From Solirubrobacterales bacterium (GTDB taxonomy: Bacteria; Actinomycetota; Thermoleophilia; Solirubrobacterales; Solirubrobacteraceae): a stretch of DNA of 22,030 nucleotides. The stretch is from assembly GCA_003151895.1 (NCBI GenBank), contig PLYX01000289.1:577-22606 (forward strand). The letters run 5' to 3'. This document shows, piece by piece, positions 1 to 5,823 of the stretch. Below the pieces are notes generated by a model. That model made no database searches, was not told the DNA's origin, and saw only the letters and a program-made list of their open reading frames with translations. How positions within the stretch are numbered: the first letter of the stretch is position 1; each line of letters starts with the position of its first letter. Position numbers and translations under genes: made by a program.

Positions 1-2
1 AC

Positions 3-1202
3 CATTCCTTCGACAACCTGCTCGGAGATCTCGGGCGGACGCGTAGCGATGTTCACGGATTGACCTTCGAACCGGCTGGGAACGCGAAGGACAGCAATCC
101 GGACGGCGCCAGTCCGCCGGCGGAGGTCAGGTCGTTTCCATTTCCGAACACTGCGCAGGCGAAAAACATCACGCAGAGCTGGAAGGCGACACACGAACAG
201 ATCAAAGGCGCCGCGATGGATGGCTTCGTCAGCTCCGAGAAGGGCGCGGGGGAGGCGATGGGCTACTACACGCCCGCGGTGCTGCCGTTCGCCTACTCGC
301 TCGCCGGTACCTTCACGCTCGCCAACCTATGGTTCTGCTCTGTTCCCGGCCCGACATATCCGAATCGTCGCTTTCTGCTTGCGGGGACGGCTTTCGGCGG
401 GACCGCCACGAACGGAGACGAACTCCTCGACGCGTTCGAGAAACCTCCACTGAACGGTACTATCTTCGATCGCTTGTCCGAGCACGGCATCAGCTGGGCG
501 AACTACTTCACCGACATCCCCATGACCGCCGTTATCCCCCGCATCCTGCCCGAGCATCCCTTTCACCACCATCCTCACAGCAAATTTCTCGAGGACTGCA
601 AGGCCGGCACGCTCCCACAGGTCAGCTTTGTCGACCCAGCCACGGGGAGGTTCTCCTCGCTCGCGGACTCGCTGGGCGCCCTCCCAAAGATCGTCAGAGA
701 GACCCTCGACCGGCTCGACCCTGGTGAGAGCGAGGAGGACCCGGACGATATGTATTACGGGGAGCGCTGGGCGCACGAAACCATCGAAGCGGTCCTGCGA
801 TCACCCGCGTGGCCGCGCACGCTGCTGATCTACGTCTACGACGAGCACGGCGGCTACTACGACCACGTCGCGCCGCCACCCGCGGTAGCCCCCGACGACA
901 TCCCGCCGAAGCTCGGGCCCGGCGAAGTAGGCGACTACCGGATGTACGGCCCCAGGGTCCCGGCCGTAGTGGTCTCGCCATATTCGAGGCCGGGCGGCGT
1001 CAGCAACCTCGTCTGCGATCACACCTCGGTACTGGCGACCATCGAGCACAAGTGGAACCTGCCGGCGCTCACCGACCGCGACGCCGACGCCGCCACGATT
1101 ATGGACTTCCTCGACGCCGGCGCCTCGCCACGCCTCGACCCACCAGCCCTCACAGCACCATCCGAAAGCGGACCCTCCGGTCCCGCTACCGCGAGCAGTT
1201 GA
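3..1202 (+). CDS. Phosphoesterase of the phospholipase C / acid phosphatase (AcpA) family, 5'-truncated by window edge
   Basis: The reading frame is already open at the left edge (codon 1 visible at position 3), so the start lies outside the window; a TTG at 60 is internal, not the start. The first visible residues, HSFDNLLG, match the family's N-terminal metal/nucleophile motif (ENHSFDxxxG). Other hallmarks follow in order: KGAAMDGFV, GPTYPNR (about residue 117), GISWANYF, FLEDCKAGTLPQVSFVDP, DEHGGYYDHV (residues 280-289, DNA 840-869), RVPAVVVSPYSR and DHTSVLATIEHKW. This is the complete C-terminal two thirds of an alkaline-phosphatase-superfamily enzyme that hydrolyses phosphomonoesters or phosphodiesters such as phospholipid head groups. 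Members are usually exported, but the signal peptide region is not visible. The last about 30 residues are Pro/Ser/Ala rich and probably disordered. Phospholipase C and acid phosphatase cannot be told apart from these motifs. Confidence 0.93.
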   Translation, partial: HSFDNLLGDLGRTRSDVHGLTFEPAGNAKDSNPDGASPPAEVRSFPFPNTAQAKNITQSWKATHEQIKGAAMDGFVSSEKGAGEAMGYYTPAVLPFAYSLAGTFTLANLWFCSVPGPTYPNRRFLLAGTAFGGTATNGDELLDAFEKPPLNGTIFDRLSEHGISWANYFTDIPMTAVIPRILPEHPFHHHPHSKFLEDCKAGTLPQVSFVDPATGRFSSLADSLGALPKIVRETLDRLDPGESEEDPDDMYYGERWAHETIEAVLRSPAWPRTLLIYVYDEHGGYYDHVAPPPAVAPDDIPPKLGPGEVGDYRMYGPRVPAVVVSPYSRPGGVSNLVCDHTSVLATIEHKWNLPALTDRDADAATIMDFLDAGASPRLDPPALTAPSESGPSGPATASS

Positions 1203-1340
1203 TCACCGGGGGACAGATATTGGGGTCGGCCGAACTCGCCGCACAACTCCCACGAGAAGCACACCGTCTTGGCAGGGACCGGCCTCAGGTCGGCGCAACT
1301 GCCGCGCCTAAGCGAACATGCCAACCAAGGGGGAACTGGA

Positions 1341-1901
1341 ATGAAAAGAACGTTCGCAGCGGATCCGGTCGCACGCTACGCCCAACTGGTGTCGCTCAGC
1401 GCACAGCCCGGCCCCGGCCTGAAGCCCGACACACTCGAACAAGTCATTACGCGGGCCCGCGGTGGAGATGAGGTCAGCGCGCTATCAGAACACCTCGCTG
1501 AACACAGCAGGCTGACGCTTGAGCAAGCGAAACCGGTCGTCAAGGCCGCGCTCGACCAGACCGCCGCTGAAGGGGAAACTGATCCCAAAGCCAAGGCCAC
1601 CGCGGTGAGCAAAGCGGCGGCGGGAGCCGCAGGCGCTTCCGCCAACATCGAACTCAGCGACCCCGTCATGTTGGAACCCCTGTACCGCATCATCTTCGCG
1701 GGGCTGCTGTTCCTGGTGTTCGTCGGCTGCGTCGCATGCATCACCACGCTCGGCAGCGAATCGAGCGCGCAGGAAAGCGCGCTGATCGGTCTCGCGATCC
1801 TCGGGGTACTCGCCCTCATCGCGATCCTCGTGCTCGTGATGGGCTACAAGAACGTCAAGATCAGCGGCGCTGGCCCCTCCGGAGAGGGTGGCACCTCCTA
1901 G
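1341..1901 (+). CDS. Small protein with two predicted transmembrane helices, function unknown
   Basis: A 186-aa protein. The ATG at 1341 is preferred over an upstream in-frame start at 1269 because AAGGGGGAA (1327-1335) lies 5-7 nt before it and the extra 24 residues look non-coding. Residues 1-110 are soluble, Ala/Lys/Glu rich and probably helical. Two hydrophobic segments follow, about 114-137 (rich in F/L/V/C) and 147-169 (A/L/I/V), separated by a short Ser-rich loop; the C-terminal 17 residues are Gly/Ser rich. The pattern suggests an inner-membrane hairpin with both termini on the same side. I do not recognise a family. It lies 138 bp downstream of the phosphoesterase in the same direction and may or may not be cotranscribed; no clear terminator separates them. 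Confidence 0.75.
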   Translation: MKRTFAADPVARYAQLVSLSAQPGPGLKPDTLEQVITRARGGDEVSALSEHLAEHSRLTLEQAKPVVKAALDQTAAEGETDPKAKATAVSKAAAGAAGASANIELSDPVMLEPLYRIIFAGLLFLVFVGCVACITTLGSESSAQESALIGLAILGVLALIAILVLVMGYKNVKISGAGPSGEGGTS

Positions 1902-1984
1902 AAGATCAGCTCAAGTGGGACGACTCGCCGACGCTGGTGAGTTGGACGGCGCGAAGGTGGTGCAGCCACGAACGATTGATCCCT

Positions 1985-2455
1985 TCAGCGCTCCACGGCC
2001 GCGAGGGCCTTGTCGTCGAGGGGGATGTTCGCGTCTACATCCAGGTCGCGCAGTAGGTCTTGGAGGTGCCCCAGGTGGTCGTACACGCAGCGGCGTCTTG
2101 CGTGGGTCACGGGGATCGCGTCGTGCTCGTGCTCGGCGGCGATCGTGTCCTTTAGGCCGGGGGCGAGCAGGAGGTGGCTTGCGAGGGTGCTCGTGCGCTC
2201 GTGGCCGGTGTATGTGGAGTGCAGGTCGATGCCGTGGTCGCCGAGCACCGTGTCGAGCACGAAGACGTACGGGCCGACGCTGCTCGCGCGCGTCTGGCAG
2301 CGCACGCTCCCGCCGTCGAGGAGGATCTTCACGGGGATGTCGGTCTGTTCGGGCACTTGCCGGACGGTAGCGCTCGGGGCGGAGGGTTCTTGCGGGCGGC
2401 CGGCGCGTCCGGCGGCGCGCTGCGCCACCGGCCGCTCCATCATCTGCTGCGTCAT
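1985..2455 (-). CDS. Hypothetical protein, 156 aa, unrecognised family
   Basis: Minus-strand frame with very high G/C at third codon positions (nearly all codons end in G or C), which supports real coding over the Arg-rich frames on the other strand. The first about 35 residues are Ala/Arg/Pro rich and probably flexible. Residues from about 36 on look folded: a VPVKILLDGG-like strand, then SVGPYVFVLDTVLG, DLHSTYTGHERTSTLASHLLL and a C-terminal helical stretch rich in Asp/Leu. Starts at 2455, 2443 or 2440 (three Met codons near the N-terminus) cannot be separated because no Shine-Dalgarno is seen. It is transcribed divergently from the DNA methyltransferase, with about 100 bp between them. A functional link with the methyltransferase is only a guess. 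Confidence 0.7.
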   Translation of the reverse strand: MTQQMMERPVAQRAAGRAGRPQEPSAPSATVRQVPEQTDIPVKILLDGGSVRCQTRASSVGPYVFVLDTVLGDHGIDLHSTYTGHERTSTLASHLLLAPGLKDTIAAEHEHDAIPVTHARRRCVYDHLGHLQDLLRDLDVDANIPLDDKALAAVER

Positions 2456-2460
2456 GTCGG

Positions 2461-2546
2461 TCGGACTCGGCCTCGCGGACGAGCAGCGCCGAGGTGTCTA
2501 CGTAGCGGATGCCTGGGCGCCGCTTGGGTCGCTCAGCGCCTGTCAT
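2461..2546 (-). pseudogene. PIN-domain (VapC-like) N-terminal remnant
   Basis: Reading the minus strand from an ATG at 2546, the frame encodes a short peptide containing IRYVDTSALLVREAESD. The Y-[VL]-DTSAL start and the E-x-ES stretch are the usual opening of PIN-domain ribonucleases (VapC toxins), where the Asp of 'DTSAL' is a metal ligand. The codons have high GC at third positions. After about 30 residues the frame degenerates into Arg-rich sequence overlapping the 156-aa gene, so no PIN core follows. Spacing between DTSAL and the E-x-ES segment is shorter than usual. I read it as the stump of a deleted toxin gene; a chance match of about 15 residues is possible. Confidence 0.3.
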
Positions 2547-2569
2547 GCCCGCATGCCATGGTTTACGCC

Positions 2570-3697
2570 ATGAACAACGCGGTGGCCGATCCCTGCGCGC
2601 CCGCCGCTGACTCTGCGCGCGGGGTGGATGCATTGAACGCGATCTGCCCGTATTGGACGATGTTCCCGCTGGAGTTCCCGCTCCGTGCCCTGGCGGACGG
2701 CCGCCCGGGGGAGTGGGTGCTGGACCCGTTCTGTGGCCGGGGGACGACGCTGTTCGCGGCTCGCAAGCTGGGGATGGGAACGGTCGGCATCGACTCGAAC
2801 GCGGTGGCCGTCGCGATCGCGCGGGCGAAGCTCGTGTCTCCGCGGCCGGCCTCGGTGGTGCGCCTTGCGCGTGAGCTGCTGAGTGGGCCGCAGGTGGAGG
2901 AGCCGGAGGGCGAGTTCTGGCGGTGGGCGTACAGCCCCGGCGGCCTTCAGGCCTTGTGCCGATTGCGCGAAGGCCTTTTGGGGCGCGAGGACGCCGTCGC
3001 CGCAGGGTTGCGCGGTGTGCTGCTCGGCTGCCTGCACGGACAGCGCAACAAGCGAGCCGCGAGCTACCTGTCCAATCAGATGCCGCGTACGTATGCGACC
3101 AAGCCCGCGGGTGCCGTGCGCTTCTGGCGCTCGCGCGCGATGAGCCCGCCCGATCTCGATGTCCTGGAGGTCATCGCTCGCCACGCGCGGCGCAGGTACG
3201 GGCACGTCCCGCCGCCGGTGCCCGGGGCGGTGCTCCTGGGCGATGCGGCTGAGGTGCTGGCGGGCATGCGCAGGCGCTTCTCCTGGGTGGTCACTTCCCC
3301 GCCATATCCGGGGATGGCTACGTATCGCCCCGACGGGTGGTTGCGGGGTTGGCTGTTGGGCGGTTCGCCGGTGCCCGACTATGACCGTGCCGGCCAGCTT
3401 GGTGCCTGGCGCGGGGAGCGCTTCATCGCGGAGCTCTCACAGGTGTGGCGGGCGACCGCGGCGCGGTGTTCCTTGGGTGCTCGTCTGTTCGTTCGCTTCG
3501 GCGCGCTGCCGGCGGGGCGGGCCGGCGATCCGGGGGAGTTGCTGCTGAGCAGCCTGCGGCTCGCGGGCGGCTGGGAGATTCTCTCGGTCACCGATGCGGG
3601 CGTACCGCCCGGGATCGGAGCTCGTCAGGCCAGTCAGCTGCGCGATGCCGGGGAGCACGTCCCGGAGGTCGACGTTATCGCGGTCCGTACGCGTTGA
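2570..3697 (+). CDS. DNA methyltransferase, N4-cytosine/N6-adenine type (SPPY motif)
   Basis: About 375 aa from the ATG at 2570; an ATG at 2558 is equally possible and neither has a visible Shine-Dalgarno, so the message may be leaderless. Residues 52-60 DPFCGRGTT are the S-adenosylmethionine-binding motif I, followed by an acidic strand end GIDSNAVAVAIA (motif II). Residues 242-248 TSPPYPG are the catalytic motif IV of amino-methyltransferases. Between them lies a long region with SNQMPRTYATKPAGAVRFW, which I remember as conserved in this methylase group and which may help contact DNA. The motif order I then IV places it outside the usual beta order. It probably methylates an exocyclic amino group on cytosine or adenine. 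No restriction endonuclease is adjacent, so it is either an orphan methylase or the survivor of a degraded system. The frame stays open upstream to 2174, but that part is Arg/Ala/His-rich shadow of the minus-strand gene. Confidence 0.88.
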   Translation: MNNAVADPCAPAADSARGVDALNAICPYWTMFPLEFPLRALADGRPGEWVLDPFCGRGTTLFAARKLGMGTVGIDSNAVAVAIARAKLVSPRPASVVRLARELLSGPQVEEPEGEFWRWAYSPGGLQALCRLREGLLGREDAVAAGLRGVLLGCLHGQRNKRAASYLSNQMPRTYATKPAGAVRFWRSRAMSPPDLDVLEVIARHARRRYGHVPPPVPGAVLLGDAAEVLAGMRRRFSWVVTSPPYPGMATYRPDGWLRGWLLGGSPVPDYDRAGQLGAWRGERFIAELSQVWRATAARCSLGARLFVRFGALPAGRAGDPGELLLSSLRLAGGWEILSVTDAGVPPGIGARQASQLRDAGEHVPEVDVIAVRTR

Positions 3698-3703
3698 TCG
3701 GTG

Positions 3704-3741
3704 CTGTGAGCCGGACGGACGCTCCCCATGGCTCAGTAGCT
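3704..3741. terminator. Possible bidirectional terminator hairpin between convergent genes
   Basis: The methyltransferase and the minus-strand regulator converge with only 35 bp between their stops. TGAGCC (3707-3712) pairs with GGCTCA (3730-3735), and flanking GCT/AGC bases extend the stem across a small bulge. No T-run follows on either strand, so this is weak evidence for termination. Confidence 0.3.
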
Positions 3742-5070
3742 GACCCGCAGCTTCTCGTCGATGAACCGATTGGCCGCGACTGGTCCCAGGAACGGTGCCA
3801 GCGTCAGGTGGGTGACATGGGGAAGTAGGCCCGAGATCCGGGGCTTGGCGCTCTGGCGAGCCTGGTGGTAGACGATCTCGAAGTTCGTTGCGGCGATCGC
3901 TTCGAGTGCCAGCTTGGAGGGGGGGTCGCCCTGGGGCTCGTACCGGTAGCCCTCTTGGAGGAAGACCGTGAACGCGGCCAGGTAGTCGTCGAAGCGCTGT
4001 ACGGAGATCGGGCCTCCGGCGGGACCCTCGATGAATGTGACACGGGTGAGGGTGTGGTTCTCCTCCATGTACTGGGCGAAGGTGCGCGCGGCCTCCCACG
4101 TGCGCTCGGGCCAGCTCTCGCCGGTGAAGAACGCGCTCGCGGTGAGGGCCATCACGTGCTGGAAGTGGAGCTCGTGGAGGGCCATGAACATGTCTTCCTT
4201 GTCGCGGAACAGGCGGTAGAACGCGCGGCTGTCGACCCCTGCCAGCTTCGTGATCTCAGCGATCGTGGCGGCGGCGTAGCCCTTGGACGCAAAGGCGGTG
4301 ACGGCGGCGAACAGGATGCGCTGGCGGTGGTTCGCGGCCACTTCCTCCCTGGACAGGCGTGGCCGCCCGGGGGGGAGCGGCGTCGGCGCGAGCAGCGGAG
4401 GCAAGACCGGCGAGTGGGCGGGCGCCGGGGCGGGCTCCATGCTGCGCCAGCGGTGCTCGCCGGCGGGCTGCTCGTAGCTGTTGATCCATCTGATGAGATC
4501 GTCGAGCATCCCGGCAAGGCCGCTCTCACCGCGGCGCAGCCTGGAGGACAGCAGCCGCTGGACAGCGCCGATCAGCATTCGGCTTGAGATGTCAGGGATC
4601 GCGTCCTCACGTGGCAGCTGCCGGTAGGCCCGCTCGATGATCTGCTCGATATCGGCAATCCCTTGATCGCGGGCGTCCAGGGCTCGGGGTCCGCCGGCCA
4701 TCGCCACGGTGCTCAGCAGGCGCGCCATCGTGGGCCGTGAGACGGCGAACCGCAGCAGTGCCGCGATCGCCGCCTGGGTGGCCTGCTGGGGCGCCTGGTC
4801 CTCGACGGCTGCTTCGATGTCGATCAGCAGTTGCTCCTGCGCGTCGATCAAAGCGGCGAGGAAGCACTCGTCCTTGTCGGTGAAGTAGTCGTAGAAGGTG
4901 GGTCGCGATACCCCCGCGTGGGCGATCACCGCAGAGACGTTTGCGCGGGCATAACCGTCGCGGGAGGCGGTCGCTGTCATCCCGGCCAGTAGCCGCTCGC
5001 GCTGGGTGCTCTTGCGGTCTTTTTTCAAATTGGCGTTTATCGAAGATGTGGGTGTCGAACGGCGAGCCAT
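3733..5070 (-). CDS. Tandem (double-headed) TetR-family transcriptional regulator
   Basis: 445 aa, about twice the usual TetR length, because two complete repressor units are fused. Unit 1: helix-turn-helix at residues about 23-70 (RERLLAGMTATASRDGYARANVSAVIAHAGVSRPTFYDYFTDKDE in overlapping pieces), then a ligand/dimer domain to about 200. A Pro/Ala-rich linker spans about 202-240. Unit 2: a second helix-turn-helix at about 246-295 (ITKLAGVDSRAFYRLFRDKEDMF) and a second all-helical domain to the end. The two recognition helices differ (VSRPTFYDYF versus VDSRAFYRLF), so the units may read different half-sites. The start at 5070 is the only Met before unit 1; AGGG lies 6-10 nt upstream. It is divergent from the five-gene exported operon across 753 bp, so control of that operon and of itself is the natural hypothesis. 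Confidence 0.92.
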   Translation of the reverse strand: MARRSTPTSSINANLKKDRKSTQRERLLAGMTATASRDGYARANVSAVIAHAGVSRPTFYDYFTDKDECFLAALIDAQEQLLIDIEAAVEDQAPQQATQAAIAALLRFAVSRPTMARLLSTVAMAGGPRALDARDQGIADIEQIIERAYRQLPREDAIPDISSRMLIGAVQRLLSSRLRRGESGLAGMLDDLIRWINSYEQPAGEHRWRSMEPAPAPAHSPVLPPLLAPTPLPPGRPRLSREEVAANHRQRILFAAVTAFASKGYAAATIAEITKLAGVDSRAFYRLFRDKEDMFMALHELHFQHVMALTASAFFTGESWPERTWEAARTFAQYMEENHTLTRVTFIEGPAGGPISVQRFDDYLAAFTVFLQEGYRYEPQGDPPSKLALEAIAATNFEIVYHQARQSAKPRISGLLPHVTHLTLAPFLGPVAANRFIDEKLRVSY

Positions 5071-5074
5071 GGCA

Positions 5075-5298
5075 CCCTAGACCCTAGCGAGAACCGCCAT
5101 GATTCGGACGATTGGGGCGTTTAGGGCCCTGTAGGCGCGATTCAGGGGCCACCGCCCAGAGTCCCGGCGGACTGCAGACCCCAAGCATAATTCTACTCGC
5201 AGCGTTTATCTAGCCGGGACCGGTTTGGAGCAAGGGGACGCCGCGGCGTCCTCAATCCCTCCCACCAGGGCCCTAATTTGTCGTGTTCGCACTAGGGG
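5075..5298. repeat. Five scattered TAGGG/CCCTA elements, two forming an inverted TTAGGGCCCT pair
   Basis: CCCTAG occurs at 5075-5080 and 5082-5087, immediately before the TetR start codon on its strand. TTAGGGCCCT is at 5121-5130 and its exact reverse complement AGGGCCCTAA at 5267-5276. CTAGGGG is at 5292-5298, next to the -35 box. Both members of the inverted pair contain the self-complementary core AGGGCCCT. Clustering between two divergent start points suggests a regulator binding family, possibly for the tandem TetR protein; this is inference. Confidence 0.45.
5236..5251. promoter_or_regulatory. Perfect 16-bp palindrome, candidate TetR operator
   Basis: GGACGCCG followed directly by CGGCGTCC is a perfect inverted repeat without spacer. 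It lies 49 bp upstream of the -35 box at 5300 and between the divergent tandem TetR gene and the exported operon. Length and symmetry fit TetR-type operators. GC-rich palindromes also arise by chance in this genome, so the assignment rests on position. Confidence 0.4.
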
Positions 5299-5299
5299 C

Positions 5300-5329
5300 T
5301 TGACAGAGCGCTGCGCTTCCTGCTAGGTT
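5300..5329 (+). promoter_or_regulatory. Sigma-70-type promoter of the exported operon
   Basis: TTGACA at 5300-5305 matches the -35 consensus exactly. TAGGTT at 5324-5329 is the -10 with 18-bp spacing, preceded by TG at 5321-5322, giving an extended -10 (TGcTAGGTT). Transcription would start near 5336, leaving a leader of about 490 nt before the ATG at 5824. It is the only strong promoter I could find in the gap. Confidence 0.6.
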
Positions 5330-5387
5330 GCGCATTACCGTTTACGCAGAGTCCTGAGCCAAGGACCTTTGACGTCAGACGCTTAGC

Positions 5388-5432
5388 ATGGGAGAGGAGC
5401 TGGGTCATATGGGGAGGTGTAGTTGCCGGTGA
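5388..5432 (+). CDS. Possible 14-codon leader peptide with a Cys-Ser-Cys end
   Basis: ATG at 5388 or, in the same frame, ATG at 5409 opens a mini-ORF ending at TGA 5430-5432; the longer form reads MGEELGHMGRCSCR. The ATG at 5409 has GGAGAGGAG (5391-5399) 9 nt upstream. The position, about 50-75 nt after the predicted transcription start, and two Cys codons near the end recall cysteine-sensing leader peptides described in actinobacteria. Very short ORFs with SD-like purine runs are common by chance, so confidence is low. Confidence 0.2.
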   Translation: MGEELGHMGRCSCR

Positions 5433-5571
5433 GTCCGTCAACGACAGACGTGAGAAGGATCGCTGTGTGCCCACCCGGGTCCATGGCAAGATGCGCTAGC
5501 GTCGCCGAAACGGCTTGGTCTGACCTTCGCGCCCGTCGCGGCGCCCACCGCCGGCTTTCAGATCGCACCCA

Positions 5572-5589
5572 CCGCACCCTCCGGTGCGG
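5572..5589 (+). other. Leader RNA hairpin 1
   Basis: CCGCACC (5572-5578) pairs perfectly with GGTGCGG (5583-5589) around the tetraloop CTCC. It shares the loop-to-arm sequence CTCCGGTG with the next hairpin, suggesting related structures. Confidence 0.4.
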
Positions 5590-5628
5590 CTCTCGTCGTT
5601 CCCGGCTCGCCGGCCGGCGGGGAGCTTG

Positions 5629-5665
5629 TTCGAGCGTCACCACACCCCCTCCGGTGACGTTCGAA
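5629..5665 (+). other. Leader RNA hairpin 2
   Basis: The 13-nt arm TTCGAGCGTCACC (5629-5641) pairs with GGTGACGTTCGAA (5653-5665), with one G-U wobble, around an 11-nt C-rich loop. It sits between hairpin 1 and the terminator-like hairpin, inside the leader of the exported operon. Confidence 0.5.
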
Positions 5666-5709
5666 GAGGCTCCGTCGCGTGTTCCCGCACGCGCCGGTTC
5701 TGTAAGCGC

Positions 5710-5746
5710 TGAGCGCCGCGGTCCTGACCCGGGGCCGCGGCGCTCA
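5710..5746 (+). terminator. Strong hairpin, candidate attenuator in the operon leader
   Basis: TGAGCGCCGCGG (5710-5721) pairs perfectly over 12 bp with CCGCGGCGCTCA (5735-5746), and TCC/GGG can extend the stem inward. It is followed by the pyrimidine-rich tract TCTTCCTT, not a clean U-run. It lies downstream of the predicted promoter and 77 nt before the first ATG. It could therefore terminate early transcripts conditionally (attenuation), or simply protect or fold the leader. Confidence 0.45.
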
Positions 5747-5823
5747 TCTTCCTTGCACTCAACCACCTGCCCCCCGCACCACTCACGAGGGGTCCTCCCC
5801 TCCGTACTCCAGGAGGCCTCTCA

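Larger units (their letters stand above)
5071..5823. other. 753-bp divergent intergenic region: operator-like elements, promoter and long structured leader
   Basis: No convincing protein gene is present; the frames here are Arg/Ser-rich with no signal of codon bias. The left third (5071-5300) has repeated CCCTAG/TAGGG elements and a perfect 16-bp palindrome. A promoter at 5300-5329 points right. The remaining about 490 nt form the leader of the first exported-protein gene. It contains a possible 14-codon leader peptide, three hairpins (5572-5589, 5629-5665, 5710-5746) and a strong AGGAGG ribosome-binding site. No known riboswitch class was recognised. Confidence 0.75.

Noticed and set aside
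2174..2569. N-terminal extension of the methyltransferase to an ATG at 2174
   Set aside because: The extra 132 residues are Ala/Arg/His-rich and lie opposite the well-biased minus-strand gene; methylase similarity begins only after 2570.
5380..5560. Known riboswitch (c-di-GMP-I, c-di-AMP/ydaO, cobalamin) in the leader
   Set aside because: Fragments such as CGCTTAGC and GGCAAG recall parts of these classes, but the defining conserved cores are not present together.
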